This document shows, one piece after another, positions 17,249 to 26,517 of a stretch of 64,000 nt of DNA. Every line of letters starts with the position of its first letter. The first letter of the stretch is position 1. The stretch lies in the NCBI RefSeq assembly GCF_900091315.1, contig NZ_FLSP01000018.1:1-64000 (forward strand), in the 5' to 3' direction. This DNA is from Streptomyces sp. DI166 (GTDB taxonomy: Bacteria > Actinomycetota > Actinomycetes > Streptomycetales > Streptomycetaceae). The position numbers and the translations under genes were made by a program. Under the pieces are notes generated by a model. The model saw nothing but the letters and a program-made list of their open reading frames with translations. It searched no databases and was not told the DNA's origin.

Positions 17249-18466
17249 CTACGCGCGTCCGACCTTCGTGGTGGCGGACAAACCCTCCCGACAGTCTTCG
17301 CCATCTTCGGCGCACTGCACCGACGCGTACTGGCCAACCCCGATCTCGGCGAAGTTGCGCACACTGTCCGTGCCCGGCTCGAAGTAGCCGCTGTGACCCT
17401 CCGCGTCCCGCGCCGACAGCACCCGGGCCCCGAAGCCCTCGGCCACCGGGTCGGCGCCGTGGCCGAGCCCGCCCAGCTCCAGGTTGGGCACGTCCGCGAT
17501 CCAGTCGTCGGCGTCCCGCATCGCCCACACCCGCGCCGAGGTGCCCAGGTGGGACACATGGGCGACCCGCATTCCGGGACTCCCGGCCACCGCGATGTCG
17601 GCCACCCGGTCGGGCAGCTCGTCCGCGGCGACCCCGCACACTACCGAGCCGTAGCTGTGGCAGAACAGCGACACCGGGGAGCTTCCGGGCAGCGCCCGCA
17701 CCAGCGCGTTCAGCCGTACCGCGCCGCGGGCCGCGCGGGCCGCGCTGGCGGACTCGATGCCGAGCCCGCCGGGCGCGGTGTAGTCGGCCCACGCGATCAC
17801 CGCCGTACGCGTCACCGGGGAGGCGGTGCGCTCGGCCGCGTACAGCGACTGCGCCATGCCGACCGGTGCCGAGTACTTGCGGTAGCTGCGCTGGAAGGTG
17901 AGCAGATCGGTGTCGACACCGGGGACGACCACCGAGATGCGCTGGGCGCGGTCGAGGTCGCCGAAGACCTCGGCCACCCGGCCCGAACCCGCCGGGTCGA
18001 AGGCGAGGATGTGCCGTCCGGGGCTCATCAGCGCCTCGTAGCGCTCCATCCGGCGGCCCGCCTCCGCCTGCCCCGCACGCGTCAGCCGGCGGTCGTGCAT
18101 CCGCTCGCGCTCCACCTTGCGGGCCTGGAGCAGCGCCACGCGGTTGGCGCGGTAGCGCAGCTTGACCGGGGCGCCGTTCATGTTGCCGACCACGAGCGGG
18201 TAGCGGCGCACCAGGGCGGCGCTCTGCTCATTGGTGAGCGTGGCGAAGAAGCGCGCGAGCAGCGCCGGTTCGGAGTCCGGGGAGGGCAGATCGCGTCCTG
18301 CTATCCGGCCCTTGTCCCAGGCGGCGAGCGATACCTGCAGCGCGGGCGTGGTGCGCTGGTTGCGCAGCGCCGTCCAGCCGGTGGTCGCCAGCATGACGAA
18401 CACCACGGCCAGCGCGAGCAGTGCGCGCCAGACGTTCAGTTGCGGGGACGTGTCGAAGGAAGTCAC
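17249..18466 (-). CDS. alpha/beta hydrolase, DUF1023 family
   Basis: The 405-residue protein has one N-terminal membrane segment (about 12-32, ALLALAVVFVMLATTGW), so it is predicted to face the outside. The DUF1023 domain holds the nucleophile elbow SLFCHSYGSVVCG. Family members are putative lipases or esterases of actinobacteria with unproved substrates. It is 45 bases upstream of the DUF4429 gene on the same strand, which could make a two-gene unit. Confidence 0.88.
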   Translation of the reverse strand: MTSFDTSPQLNVWRALLALAVVFVMLATTGWTALRNQRTTPALQVSLAAWDKGRIAGRDLPSPDSEPALLARFFATLTNEQSAALVRRYPLVVGNMNGAPVKLRYRANRVALLQARKVERERMHDRRLTRAGQAEAGRRMERYEALMSPGRHILAFDPAGSGRVAEVFGDLDRAQRISVVVPGVDTDLLTFQRSYRKYSAPVGMAQSLYAAERTASPVTRTAVIAWADYTAPGGLGIESASAARAARGAVRLNALVRALPGSSPVSLFCHSYGSVVCGVAADELPDRVADIAVAGSPGMRVAHVSHLGTSARVWAMRDADDWIADVPNLELGGLGHGADPVAEGFGARVLSARDAEGHSGYFEPGTDSVRNFAEIGVGQYASVQCAEDGEDCREGLSATTKVGRA

Positions 18467-18514
18467 TGGGAGGACACACTAGGAGAACGGACGGGTCTCG
18501 CGTTAACCGAGTGA

Positions 18515-18543
18515 CCGGGATCACGTTTCGTGGTAGATCCCGG
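18515..18543. terminator. hairpin downstream of tetR
   Basis: CCGGGATC (18515-18522) pairs with GATCCCGG (18536-18543), and the loop contains a second small stem CACG-TTT-CGTG. The hairpin follows the tetR stop codon on the minus strand and precedes the DUF1023 gene. Confidence 0.6.
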
Positions 18544-18566
18544 CCGCGCCGACCGTCCGCCCCCGG

Positions 18567-19193
18567 TCAGCCCTGCCGCCAGCTCTCGGTCAGTGCGGGT
18601 CCCACCTGTTCCAGGTAGGAGACGGTCAGTTCGCGGATTCCGGCCAGGCTGAAGTCATCGCCCTGGCTCCACTGCCGTTCCGTGACTCGCATCACTCCGC
18701 CGAAGACCGCCACCGCCAGCCGCGGCCGGGGATCGGCGTCCACGTCGAGCCCCTCGCGCTCGGCCAGCACCCGCGCGATCTTCTCCTCCGTCTCCGCCGA
18801 GCGCCGCAGATGCGCGGCGAGGAGCGAGGGCGTCGACTCCACCTGCCGGTACATCCGCAGATGCAGCTCCACCGGGACGACCGACTCGACGACCTCGCTG
18901 AGCCCGTCCCAGCCCTCCAGCACCGCCCGCCGCAGCGCCTCCATCGGCGCCTCCTCGGGCGGCCTGCGCCGTACCGCCGCCACGTAGTACGCCTCCACCA
19001 TCTCCTGGACGGCGAAGGCGGCCTCCTCCTTGTTGGCGAAGTAGCGGAAGAAGGTGCGCTGGGAGACCTCGACGGCGGCGGCGATGTCGTCGACCGTCGT
19101 CTCCTCGTAGCCGCGGGTGGTGAAGAGTCCGAGCGCCGCGCGGAGCAGCGCGATGCGGGTGCGCTGCTTCTTGCGCTCGCGAAGTGTCTGCAT
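18567..19193 (-). CDS. TetR family transcriptional regulator
   Basis: The 208-residue repressor has the helix-turn-helix TRGYEETTVDDIAAAVEVSQRTFFRYFANKEE... (residues about 24-55), of the AcrR-like type with Phe-rich recognition helix. It is divergent from a DHA2 drug transporter across 65 bases that contain AT-rich inverted repeats. The arrangement is a standard repressor-efflux pair; the inducer is not known. Confidence 0.92.
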   Translation of the reverse strand: MQTLRERKKQRTRIALLRAALGLFTTRGYEETTVDDIAAAVEVSQRTFFRYFANKEEAAFAVQEMVEAYYVAAVRRRPPEEAPMEALRRAVLEGWDGLSEVVESVVPVELHLRMYRQVESTPSLLAAHLRRSAETEEKIARVLAEREGLDVDADPRPRLAVAVFGGVMRVTERQWSQGDDFSLAGIRELTVSYLEQVGPALTESWRQG

Positions 19194-19210
19194 ATGCGTC
19201 AGTTACCGAC

Positions 19211-19252
19211 TTGTGAATTGGTTTGTCAATTGTCAGTGGCTGTCACTAGCCT
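19211..19252. promoter_or_regulatory. divergent tetR/efflux promoter with AATTG-N6-CAATT repeat
   Basis: AATTG (19216-19220) and CAATT (19227-19231) form an inverted repeat overlapping TTGTCA (19223-19228), a -35-like hexamer. TAGCCT (19247-19252) is a -10-like hexamer 18 bases later. Transcription would start about at the ATG (19259), so the transporter mRNA may be leaderless. The region is unusually AT-rich for this genome. Confidence 0.5.
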
Positions 19253-19258
19253 CGGGGC

Positions 19259-20851
19259 ATGACTAGTCAGACCATCGTCGACAAGGCGCCCCAGGACGCC
19301 GCCCCGCCGTCAGGGCTTCGTGGGCATCCCTGGTTCACGCTCATAACCGTCGCCGTGGGCGTGATGATGGTGGCGCTGGACGGCACCATCGTGGCCATCG
19401 CCAACCCGGCCATCCAGAAGGACCTCGGGGCCACCTTCGCCGAGGTCCAGTGGATCACCAACGGTTACTTCCTGGCCCTCGCGGTCTCCCTGATCACCGC
19501 GGGCAAGCTCGGCGACCGCTTCGGGCACCGGCAGACCTTCCTCATCGGTGTGGTCGGCTTCGCCGCCGCCTCCGGCGCCATCGGTCTGTCCAGCAGCATC
19601 GGCTTCGTCGTCGCCTTCCGCGTCCTCCAGGGCCTGTTCGGCGCGCTGCTGATGCCGGCCGCGCTCGGTCTGCTGCGGGCGACCTTCCCGGCCGAGAAGC
19701 TCAACATGGCCATCGGCATCTGGGGCATGGTCATCGGCGCCTCCACGGCCGGCGGCCCCATCCTCGGCGGTGTGCTCGTCGAGAACGTCAACTGGCAGTC
19801 GGTGTTCTTCATCAACGTGCCGGTCGGCATCCTCGCCGTCGTCCTCGGTGTGCTGATCCTGCTGGACCACCGCGCCAAGAACGCCCCGCGCTCCTTCGAC
19901 CTGCTCGGCATCGTGCTGATGTCGGCCGCGATGTTCTGCCTGGTGTGGGCGATCATCAAGGCGCCCGAGTGGGGCTGGGGCTCCACCTCGACCTGGGCGT
20001 TCATCATCGGCTCGGTGGTGCTGTTCACGCTCTTCGGATTCTGGGAGACCAAGGTCAAGGAGCCGCTGATCCCGCTCGGGCTGTTCCGCTCGATCCCGCT
20101 GTCGGCGGGTGTCGTGCTGATGGTCCTGATGGCCATCGCCTTCATGGGCGGCCTGTTCTTCGTGACGTTCTACCTCCAGAACGTGCACGGCATGGGCCCG
20201 ATCGACGCCGGACTCCACCTCCTCCCGCTCACCGGCATGATGATCGTCGGCTCGCCGCTCGCGGGCGCGCTGATCACCAAGCTCGGCCCCCGGGTCCCGC
20301 TGGCGGGCGGTATGGCTCTGACGGCCATCGCCATGTACGGCATGTCCACGCTGGAGACGGACACCAGCAGTGGCCTGATGTCGATCTGGTTCGCGCTGCT
20401 CGGTCTCGGCCTCGCGCCGGTCATGGTCGGCGCCACCGAGGTCATCGTCGGCAACGCGCCGCTGGAGCTGTCCGGTGTCGCCGGTGGTCTTCAGCAGGCC
20501 GCGATGCAGATCGGCGGCAGCCTCGGTACGGCCGTGCTGGGCGCCGTGATGGCCTCCAAGGTGGACAGCGACCTGCCCGGCAACTGGGCCGAGGCGGGGC
20601 TGCCGAAGCTCCCCGAGGACCAGGCGGCGCAGGCGGCCGAGGCGGTCCAGGTCGGTGCCGCTCCGGTGACCGCGGACACCCCGCCGGAGATCGCCGCGAA
20701 GATCACGGACGTCGCGCACGACACCTTCATCTCCGGCATGAGCCTCGCGTCGCTGGTCGCGGCCGGTGTGGCGGCGGTCGCCGTCGCGGTCGCGTTCCTG
20801 ACCAAGCGGGGTGAGAACGCGGAGGCCGGAGCGGGCGCCGCGCATATCTAA
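19259..20851 (+). CDS. MFS transporter, DHA2 (EmrB/QacA) family
   Basis: The 530-residue membrane protein has about 14 hydrophobic segments and the family motifs LDGTIVAIANPAIQKDLG (TM1), GKLGDRFGHRQTFLIG (motif A), and GPILGGVLVENVNWQSVFFIN (motif C). Members export drugs or metabolites with the proton gradient. No Shine-Dalgarno sequence precedes the ATG. The divergent TetR gene is the likely regulator. Confidence 0.95.
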   Translation: MTSQTIVDKAPQDAAPPSGLRGHPWFTLITVAVGVMMVALDGTIVAIANPAIQKDLGATFAEVQWITNGYFLALAVSLITAGKLGDRFGHRQTFLIGVVGFAAASGAIGLSSSIGFVVAFRVLQGLFGALLMPAALGLLRATFPAEKLNMAIGIWGMVIGASTAGGPILGGVLVENVNWQSVFFINVPVGILAVVLGVLILLDHRAKNAPRSFDLLGIVLMSAAMFCLVWAIIKAPEWGWGSTSTWAFIIGSVVLFTLFGFWETKVKEPLIPLGLFRSIPLSAGVVLMVLMAIAFMGGLFFVTFYLQNVHGMGPIDAGLHLLPLTGMMIVGSPLAGALITKLGPRVPLAGGMALTAIAMYGMSTLETDTSSGLMSIWFALLGLGLAPVMVGATEVIVGNAPLELSGVAGGLQQAAMQIGGSLGTAVLGAVMASKVDSDLPGNWAEAGLPKLPEDQAAQAAEAVQVGAAPVTADTPPEIAAKITDVAHDTFISGMSLASLVAAGVAAVAVAVAFLTKRGENAEAGAGAAHI

Positions 20852-21012
20852 GGCCCGCTCCCGGCAAGAGGTTTCACCCGGCTTTCCCCTATCAGGGTGA
20901 CAAAGCTAAAGATTCCTCGATCTCGGCACGCGCCGCGGTTCACAGTGGGTCAAGCCCTCCGTACGGCATGTTCCTCGGGCAAGTTCGTACGGCAAGGGCG
21001 CCCGGTGCTGCG

Positions 21013-21084
21013 GCGCGCTGCCGGAGGGGGACAGCGCGCCGCCGGCCGGAGAACCAGGGGGAGTTGAGGAGGAGTAACTCCTCC
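21013..21084 (+). other. two hairpins in the leader of the DUF4190-like gene
   Basis: The 296-base gap before the next gene holds two strong stems: GCGCGCTG/CAGCGCGC (21013-21020 and 21032-21039) and GGAGGAG-TAA-CTCCTCC (21068-21084). The second would hide a ribosome-site-like GGAGGAG, 63 bases before the ATG. I see no known riboswitch consensus here. Confidence 0.4.
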
Positions 21085-21147
21085 CCACTGGGTACCCGCC
21101 CGGGGAACCGAATCCAACCCACGACCGGTTCCCGGGAGTTGAGATCC

Positions 21148-21438
21148 ATGGCGGGCTTCGGACACGGAACGCGCAGGCACCCCCGCACGCGTGGCCGCAC
21201 ACGGTCACGGTCCGGGCCGGATCGCGCGACCCTCGGCATCATCGGCGTCATCTGCGCGGTGGCCGGTTTCTTCACCCTGGGCATCGTCCTGGGCCCGGCG
21301 GCCGTCCTGTGCGGCTGGCTCGCGATGAACCGCACCTGGTCCGGAACCCGCTCCCTCCCGGCCCTGATCGCCGTCGTCCTGGGCGCGATCGACACCCTTC
21401 TGGCACTGGTCTGGCTGGCGGGCAGCGGGCCGATGTGA
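21148..21438 (+). CDS. small membrane protein, DUF4190-like
   Basis: The ATG at 21148 gives 96 residues: a basic N-terminus (MAGFGHGTRRHPRTRGRTR), then two hydrophobic segments (IIGVICAVAGFFTLGIVLG and LIAVVLGAIDTLLALVWLAG) around a Trp-Leu-Ala-Met-Asn stretch. This is the common actinobacterial DUF4190 topology. A weak ribosome site (GGGAG at 21134-21138) precedes it. Function is unknown. An in-frame start upstream would add low-complexity sequence and is unlikely. Confidence 0.7.
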   Translation: MAGFGHGTRRHPRTRGRTRSRSGPDRATLGIIGVICAVAGFFTLGIVLGPAAVLCGWLAMNRTWSGTRSLPALIAVVLGAIDTLLALVWLAGSGPM

Positions 21439-21505
21439 AACCGCGGGGACCCGCTTCACCCGGCGGCTTGATGTTCGCATCGAGCGGCGGCTGCCCGGAA
21501 CGAAC

Positions 21506-21537
21506 CGGGGCCGGGAGGCTCACGCCTCCCGGCCCCG
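21506..21537. terminator. bidirectional intrinsic terminator
   Basis: A perfect 14-base stem (21506-21519, 21524-21537) with loop TCAC lies between the convergent DUF4190-like gene and aceE. Confidence 0.88.
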
Positions 21538-21558
21538 TACGTGCTCACCCGTGCGGCG

Positions 21559-24306
21559 CTACGCGTCGCCGCCCGCCGCGCCCGGGTCCGCCGCCGAGAC
21601 GTCCAGCAGCTGGTACCGGTCGATCGCCTGCTTCAGCGCCGAGCGGTCGACCTTGCCCTCCTTCGCCAGCTCCGTCAGCACGGCCACCACGATCGACTGC
21701 GCGTCGATGTGGAAGAACCGCCGCGCCGCGCCCCGCGTGTCGGCGAAGCCGAAGCCGTCGGCGCCCAGGGACTGGTACCGGCCGGGCACCCAGCGGGCGA
21801 TCTGGTCCGGAACCGCACGCATCCAGTCGGAGACGGCCACGAACGGACCCTGCGCGCCGGAGAGCTTGCGGGTCACGTACGGCACCCGCTGCTCCTCCTC
21901 CGGGTGCAGCAGGTTGTGCTCCTCGCAGGCCACGGCCTCGCGGCGCAGCTCGTTGAAGGAGGTCGCCGACCAGATGTCGGCCTTGACGTTCCACTCCTCG
22001 GCGAGGATCTTCTGCGCCTCCACCGCCCAGGGCACCGCGACACCGGAGGCGATGATCTGGGCCGGGATCGAGCCCGCCGTGCCCTCGCTGAACCGGTAGA
22101 CGCCCTTGACGATGCCCTCGACGTCCACGTTCTCCGGCTCGGCCGGGTGCTGGATGGGCTCGTTGTAGACGGTGAGGTAGTAGAAGACGTCCTCGCCCGG
22201 CTTGCCGTCCCCCGTCGGCCCGTACATCCGGCGCAGACCGTCCTGCACGATGTGCGCGATCTCGAAGCCGAACGCCGGGTCGTAGGCGACACAGCCCGGG
22301 TTGGTCGACGCCAGCAGCTGGGAGTGGCCGTCGGCGTGCTGGAGGCCCTCGCCGGTCAGCGTGGTGCGCCCCGCGGTCGCGCCGAGCACGAAACCGCGCG
22401 CCAGCTGGTCCGCCATCTGCCAGAACTGGTCACCGGTGCGCTGGAAACCGAACATCGAGTAGAAGACGTAGACCGGGATCAGCGGTTCCCCGTGTGTGGC
22501 GTACGCCGAGCCCGCCGCGATCAGCGAGGCCGTGCAGCCCGCCTCGGAGATGCCGTCGTGCAGCATCTGCCCGTTCGGCGCCTCCTTGTACGCCAGCAGC
22601 AGCTCACGGTCCACCGACTCGTACTGCTGCCCGAGCGGGTTGTAGATCTTCGCACTCGGGAAGAAGGAGTCCATGCCGAACGTGCGGTACTCGTCCGGCG
22701 CGATCAGCACGAACCGCTTGCCGATCTCCTTGTCCCGCATGAGGTCCTTCAGCAGTCGCACGAACGCCATGGTCGTCGCGATGGACTGCTGACCGGAGCC
22801 CTTCTTCACGGTCGCGTACGTCTTGTCCTCGGGCAGCGGCAGCGGCTTCGCCCGTACCACCCGGGTCGGCACATACCCGCCCAGCGCCTTGCGCCGGTCG
22901 TGCATGTACTGGATCTCCTCGCTGTCGCGCCCCGGGTGGTAGTACGGCGGCGCGCCGGACTCCAGCTCCTTGTCGGAGATCGGCAGGTGCAGCCGGTCCC
23001 GGAAGCGCTTGAGGTCGTCGACCGTCAGCTTCTTCATCTGGTGCGTGGCGTTGCGGCCCTCGAAGTTCGGCCCCAGCGTCCAGCCCTTGATCGTCTTGGC
23101 CAGGATCACCGTCGGCTGGCCCTTGTGCGCCTTGGCCGCCGAGAACGCCGCGTAGATCTTGCGGTGGTCGTGGCCGCCGCGCCCCAGGTGCAGGATCTGG
23201 TCGTCGGTCATCCCCTCGACCATCGCCCGCAGCCGGTGGTCGTCACCGAAGAAGTGATCACGGATGTACGCGCCGGTCTCGGTGGCGTACGTCTGGAACT
23301 GCCCGTCCGGCGTGGTGTTCATCTTGTTCACCAGCACGCCGTCGCGGTCCTGCGCCAGCAGCGGGTCCCAGCTGCGGTCCCAGACCAGCTTGATCACGTT
23401 CCAGCCGGCGCCCCGGAAGATCGACTCCAGCTCCTGGATGATCTTGCCGTTGCCGCGTACCGGCCCGTCGAGGCGCTGGAGGTTGCAGTTGACCACGAAG
23501 GTCAGGTTGTCCAGGCCCTCCCGCGCGGCGATGGACAGCTGGCCGAGCGACTCCGGCTCGTCCATCTCGCCGTCGCCCAGGAACGCCCACACGTGTGACT
23601 TGGAGGTGTCCGCGATCCCGCGCGCCTCCATGTAGCGGTTCATCCGCGCCTGGTAGATCGCGCCGATCGGGCCGAGGCCCATCGACACCGTCGGGAACTC
23701 CCAGAAGTCCGGCATCAGCCGCGGGTGCGGGTAGGAGGACAGCCCGTGCGGCGCCCTGGACTTCTCCTGGCGGAACGCGTCCAGGTTCTGCTCGCTGAGC
23801 CGGTCCAGCAGGAAGGCGCGGGCGTAGATGCCCGGCGAGGCGTGCCCCTGGAAGAAGACCTGGTCGCCGCCGTCGCCCTCGTCCTTGCCGCGGAAGAAGT
23901 GGTTGAAGCCCACGTCGTACAGGGAGGCGGAGGAGGCGAAGGTGGCGATGTGCCCGCCGACCCCGATGCCGGGGCGCTGGGCCCGGGACACCATGACCGC
24001 CGCGTTCCAGCGGGTCGCGTTCAGGACCTTGCGCTCGATCTCCTCGTTGCCGGGGAAGAACGGCTCGTCCTTGGTCGCGATCGTGTTGACGTAGTCCGTG
24101 CTGCGCATCTCGGGCACGGCCACGCGCTTCTCGCGGGCCCGCTCGATCAGCCGGAGCATCAGGTAGCGGGCCCGCTCACGCCCGCGCTCGTCGACAGCGG
24201 CGTCGAGGGAGTCGAGCCACTCCTTGGTCTCCTCGGGATCGAAGTCAGGAACCTGACTCGGAAGGCCGCCAATGATGATCGGGTTGCGATCGGATCCGGA
24301 AGCCAC
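21559..24306 (-). CDS. aceE: pyruvate dehydrogenase (acetyl-transferring), homodimeric E1 component
   Basis: AceE decarboxylates pyruvate with thiamine diphosphate and passes the acetyl group to the E2 lipoyl domains; it feeds acetyl-CoA to the TCA cycle and lipid synthesis. The 915 residues match the normal homodimeric E1 length. The ThDP motif begins at [15 protein letters not shown] (GDG...) and the pyrimidine part has [19 protein letters not shown]. The start is the GTG at 24306, preceded by AAGGACC on the minus strand. A 386-base upstream region separates it from the divergent DUF3052 gene. Confidence 0.97.
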   Translation of the reverse strand: MASGSDRNPIIIGGLPSQVPDFDPEETKEWLDSLDAAVDERGRERARYLMLRLIERAREKRVAVPEMRSTDYVNTIATKDEPFFPGNEEIERKVLNATRWNAAVMVSRAQRPGIGVGGHIATFASSASLYDVGFNHFFRGKDEGDGGDQVFFQGHASPGIYARAFLLDRLSEQNLDAFRQEKSRAPHGLSSYPHPRLMPDFWEFPTVSMGLGPIGAIYQARMNRYMEARGIADTSKSHVWAFLGDGEMDEPESLGQLSIAAREGLDNLTFVVNCNLQRLDGPVRGNGKIIQELESIFRGAGWNVIKLVWDRSWDPLLAQDRDGVLVNKMNTTPDGQFQTYATETGAYIRDHFFGDDHRLRAMVEGMTDDQILHLGRGGHDHRKIYAAFSAAKAHKGQPTVILAKTIKGWTLGPNFEGRNATHQMKKLTVDDLKRFRDRLHLPISDKELESGAPPYYHPGRDSEEIQYMHDRRKALGGYVPTRVVRAKPLPLPEDKTYATVKKGSGQQSIATTMAFVRLLKDLMRDKEIGKRFVLIAPDEYRTFGMDSFFPSAKIYNPLGQQYESVDRELLLAYKEAPNGQMLHDGISEAGCTASLIAAGSAYATHGEPLIPVYVFYSMFGFQRTGDQFWQMADQLARGFVLGATAGRTTLTGEGLQHADGHSQLLASTNPGCVAYDPAFGFEIAHIVQDGLRRMYGPTGDGKPGEDVFYYLTVYNEPIQHPAEPENVDVEGIVKGVYRFSEGTAGSIPAQIIASGVAVPWAVEAQKILAEEWNVKADIWSATSFNELRREAVACEEHNLLHPEEEQRVPYVTRKLSGAQGPFVAVSDWMRAVPDQIARWVPGRYQSLGADGFGFADTRGAARRFFHIDAQSIVVAVLTELAKEGKVDRSALKQAIDRYQLLDVSAADPGAAGGDA

Positions 24307-24510
24307 GCTGGTCCTTACCTGTCAGAGGGCTGATTTTCTCGGGGCTTGCTTCGGCTTGCTTCAGGGCTTGTTTCCGGCGTTTTGCTCTGTCTGCGCCGAT
24401 CCCCATCGTGTACCTCGGGACGGCAAACGTCATCTCTACTACGAGGTAATCCAAGCGTGGTCCCCTCGGAGGGTTCCCAAAAGCGCAAAGAGGGCAGAAC
24501 GGTGTGGCGT

Positions 24511-24555
24511 GTGTCACCTTGGGGTGTGGCGCGATGACGCTGGTTGGGGTGACAC
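24511..24555. promoter_or_regulatory. inverted and direct repeats in the aceE/DUF3052 divergent promoter region
   Basis: GTGTCACC (24511-24518) and GGTGACAC (24548-24555) are perfect 8-base inverted repeats. TTGGGGTG occurs twice in the same orientation (24519-24526 and 24544-24551). Further left, GCTTGCTTC is repeated at about 24346-24366. The rest of the 24307-24692 gap shows no gene. A regulator of either gene could bind here. Confidence 0.4.
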
Positions 24556-24692
24556 GGCACGGAACGTCACCGTTTCGGCGGTCCGCACGGCCGGGTACTT
24601 GCGCGATCCGTCCCGCCCGTGTGGACTACGGCCAATGCTTCGCGCACGCGCGTGGCTGAGTTATTCCCGAAGACATGATCTGGAGGCAACCC

Positions 24693-25133
24693 GTGAGCGC
24701 GACCGCGGACCACGCGGAGGAGCGGACGAACCCTGCCGCAAGGCTGGGGTTCCAGCCCGAGCAGGTGGTCCAGGAGATCGGCTACGACGAAGACGTAGAC
24801 CAGGAACTCCGCGAGGCCATTGAGGAGGTCATCGGCAGTGACCTCGTGGACGAGGACTACGACGACGTCGCCGATGCCGTGGTGCTGTGGTTCCGCGACG
24901 AGGACGGCGACCTGACGGATGCGCTGGTGGACGCCATCACGTACATCGAGGAAGGCGGCTCGATCCTGCTGCTGACGCCGAAGACCGGACGTGACGGCTA
25001 CGTCGAGCCGAGCGACATCTCCGAAGCCGCCACCACGGCCGGACTGTCCGCGTCCAAGAGCGTCAGCGTCGGCAAGGACTGGAGCGGCAGCCGGCTGGTG
25101 ACGCCGAAGGCGGCGAAGTCCGGCAAGAAGTAA
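24693..25133 (+). CDS. DUF3052 family protein
   Basis: The GTG at 24693 has TGGAGG at 24681-24686 and gives 146 residues, MSATADHAEERTNPAARLGF. The acidic middle (EEVIGSDLVDEDYDDVADAV) and the ending with a Lys-rich tail are typical of this actinobacterial family. Function is unknown; I recall the family next to aceE and an AhpE-like peroxiredoxin in other streptomycetes, as here. Confidence 0.88.
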   Translation: MSATADHAEERTNPAARLGFQPEQVVQEIGYDEDVDQELREAIEEVIGSDLVDEDYDDVADAVVLWFRDEDGDLTDALVDAITYIEEGGSILLLTPKTGRDGYVEPSDISEAATTAGLSASKSVSVGKDWSGSRLVTPKAAKSGKK

Positions 25134-25159
25134 CCCCTGGGGTCTGTCCCCGGCACACC

Positions 25160-25187
25160 GGACGGGCCGGCTCCGGTCGGTCCGTCC
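25160..25187 (+). terminator. hairpin terminator after DUF3052
   Basis: GGACGGGCCG (25160-25169) pairs with CGGTCCGTCC (25178-25187) with one G-T pair and an 8-base loop, 27 bases after the stop codon. Confidence 0.6.
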
Positions 25188-25261
25188 GCGGTCCCTCGGT
25201 GATCTCTGCGTAGGGTGGGCTACGACCACCCGAACAGCCTCACCGAAGGGACCAGCCGCAG

Positions 25262-25720
25262 ATGGCCATCCAGGTCGGCGACAAAGCCCCCGACTTCGAG
25301 CTCAAGGACAACCACGGCCGGACCGTGAAGCTGTCCGACTTCCGCGGCGACAAGAACGTCGTGCTGCTCTTCTACCCGTTCGCCTTCACCGGCGTGTGCA
25401 CCGGCGAGCTGTGCGAGCTGCGGGACAACCTGCCGAAGTTCACCGACCGCGACACCCAGCTGCTCGCCGTCTCCAACGACTCCATCCACACCCTGCGCGT
25501 CTTCGCCGAGCAGGAGGGCCTCGACTACCCCCTGCTGAGCGACTTCTGGCCGCACGGTGAGGTCTCCCGCGCCTACGGCGTCTTCGCCGAGGACAAGGGC
25601 TGCGCGGTCCGCGGCACCTTCGTCATCGACAAGGAGGGCATCGTCCGCTGGACCGTCGTCAACGCCCTCCCGGACGCCCGTGACCTGAACGAGTACGTCA
25701 AGGCGCTCGACACCCTGTGA
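25262..25720 (+). CDS. peroxiredoxin, AhpE type
   Basis: This 152-residue thiol peroxidase reduces hydroperoxides. The peroxidatic Cys is Cys46 in [13 protein letters not shown], with a second Cys five residues later and a third in EDKGCAVRG. The context [18 protein letters not shown] closely resembles mycobacterial AhpE. The protein begins [16 protein letters not shown] with no signal peptide. Its place just before the Ter cluster fits a stress role, by inference. Confidence 0.94.
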   Translation: MAIQVGDKAPDFELKDNHGRTVKLSDFRGDKNVVLLFYPFAFTGVCTGELCELRDNLPKFTDRDTQLLAVSNDSIHTLRVFAEQEGLDYPLLSDFWPHGEVSRAYGVFAEDKGCAVRGTFVIDKEGIVRWTVVNALPDARDLNEYVKALDTL

Positions 25721-25833
25721 TTCTTCGGTTCCAGGGCCTGCGGGTCGCGGGAACCCCTCACTAGGATCGACACGTTGATCCGATATCACACGCACGGCGG
25801 GGCTCCCCGCCCCTGAACACCAATGGAGGACTC

Positions 25834-26409
25834 GTGGGAGTCAGCCTCAGCAAGGGCGGCAACGTATCGCTGACCAAGGAGGCCCCCGGCCTGACCGCGG
25901 TCATCGTCGGTCTGGGCTGGGACGTCCGCACCACGACCGGTACGGACTTCGACCTGGACGCCAGCGCGCTGCTGCTGAACAGCTCCGGCAAGGTCGCCAG
26001 CGACGCGCACTTCGTCTTCTTCAACAACCTCAAGAGCCCGGACGGCTCCGTGGAGCACACCGGTGACAACCTCACCGGTGAGGGCGAGGGCGACGACGAG
26101 CAGATCAAGGTCAACCTCGCCGCCGTCCCGGCCGACGTCGAGAAGATCACCTTCCCGGTGTCGATCTACGACGCCGAGAACCGTCAGCAGTCCTTCGGCC
26201 AGGTCCGCAACGCGTTCATCCGCGTGGTGAACCAGGCCGGTGGCGCCGAGATCGCGCGCTACGACCTCAGCGAGGACGCCTCCACCGAGACCGCGATGGT
26301 CTTCGGTGAGCTCTACCGGCACGGTGCGGAGTGGAAGTTCCGCGCCATCGGCCAGGGCTACGCCTCCGGCCTGCGCGGCATCGCGCAGGACTTCGGCGTG
26401 AACGTCTGA
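25834..26409 (+). CDS. terD: TerD family calcium-binding stress protein (copy 1)
   Basis: The 191-residue protein has the TerD/CABP signature: [23 protein letters not shown] near residues 29-51 and [20 protein letters not shown] near 69-88, whose Asp and Glu residues bind Ca2+ in studied homologues. It ends [11 protein letters not shown]. TerD proteins are cytosolic or membrane-associated and linked to tellurite resistance, phage resistance and differentiation. A near-identical copy follows, suggesting tandem duplication. The GTG start follows GGAGGA. Confidence 0.95.
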   Translation: MGVSLSKGGNVSLTKEAPGLTAVIVGLGWDVRTTTGTDFDLDASALLLNSSGKVASDAHFVFFNNLKSPDGSVEHTGDNLTGEGEGDDEQIKVNLAAVPADVEKITFPVSIYDAENRQQSFGQVRNAFIRVVNQAGGAEIARYDLSEDASTETAMVFGELYRHGAEWKFRAIGQGYASGLRGIAQDFGVNV

Positions 26410-26437
26410 GCCGCGTCACCACCCGCGCTTCAATCGC

Positions 26438-26468
26438 CCGGCGCCGCACGGTTTGCGTGCGGCGCCGG
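26438..26468 (+). terminator. hairpin between the two terD genes
   Basis: A perfect 13-base stem (26438-26450, 26456-26468) with loop GTTTG. No T-run follows; it may attenuate or protect the transcript. Confidence 0.75.
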
Positions 26469-26517
26469 ACGTGCAGGGAAACAACCAAAGAAGCTTGACC
26501 TGGGGAGGACCAGCATC

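Noticed and set aside
19310..20845. A long antisense frame across the DHA2 transporter
   Set aside because: Its residues are mainly Arg, His, Asp and Gln with no hydrophobic or domain pattern, and the transporter motifs on the other strand are clear.
20968..21147. An upstream start for the DUF4190-like protein
   Set aside because: The extra 60 residues are low-complexity translation of hairpin-rich DNA and are not membrane-like; the ATG at 21148 fits the family start better.
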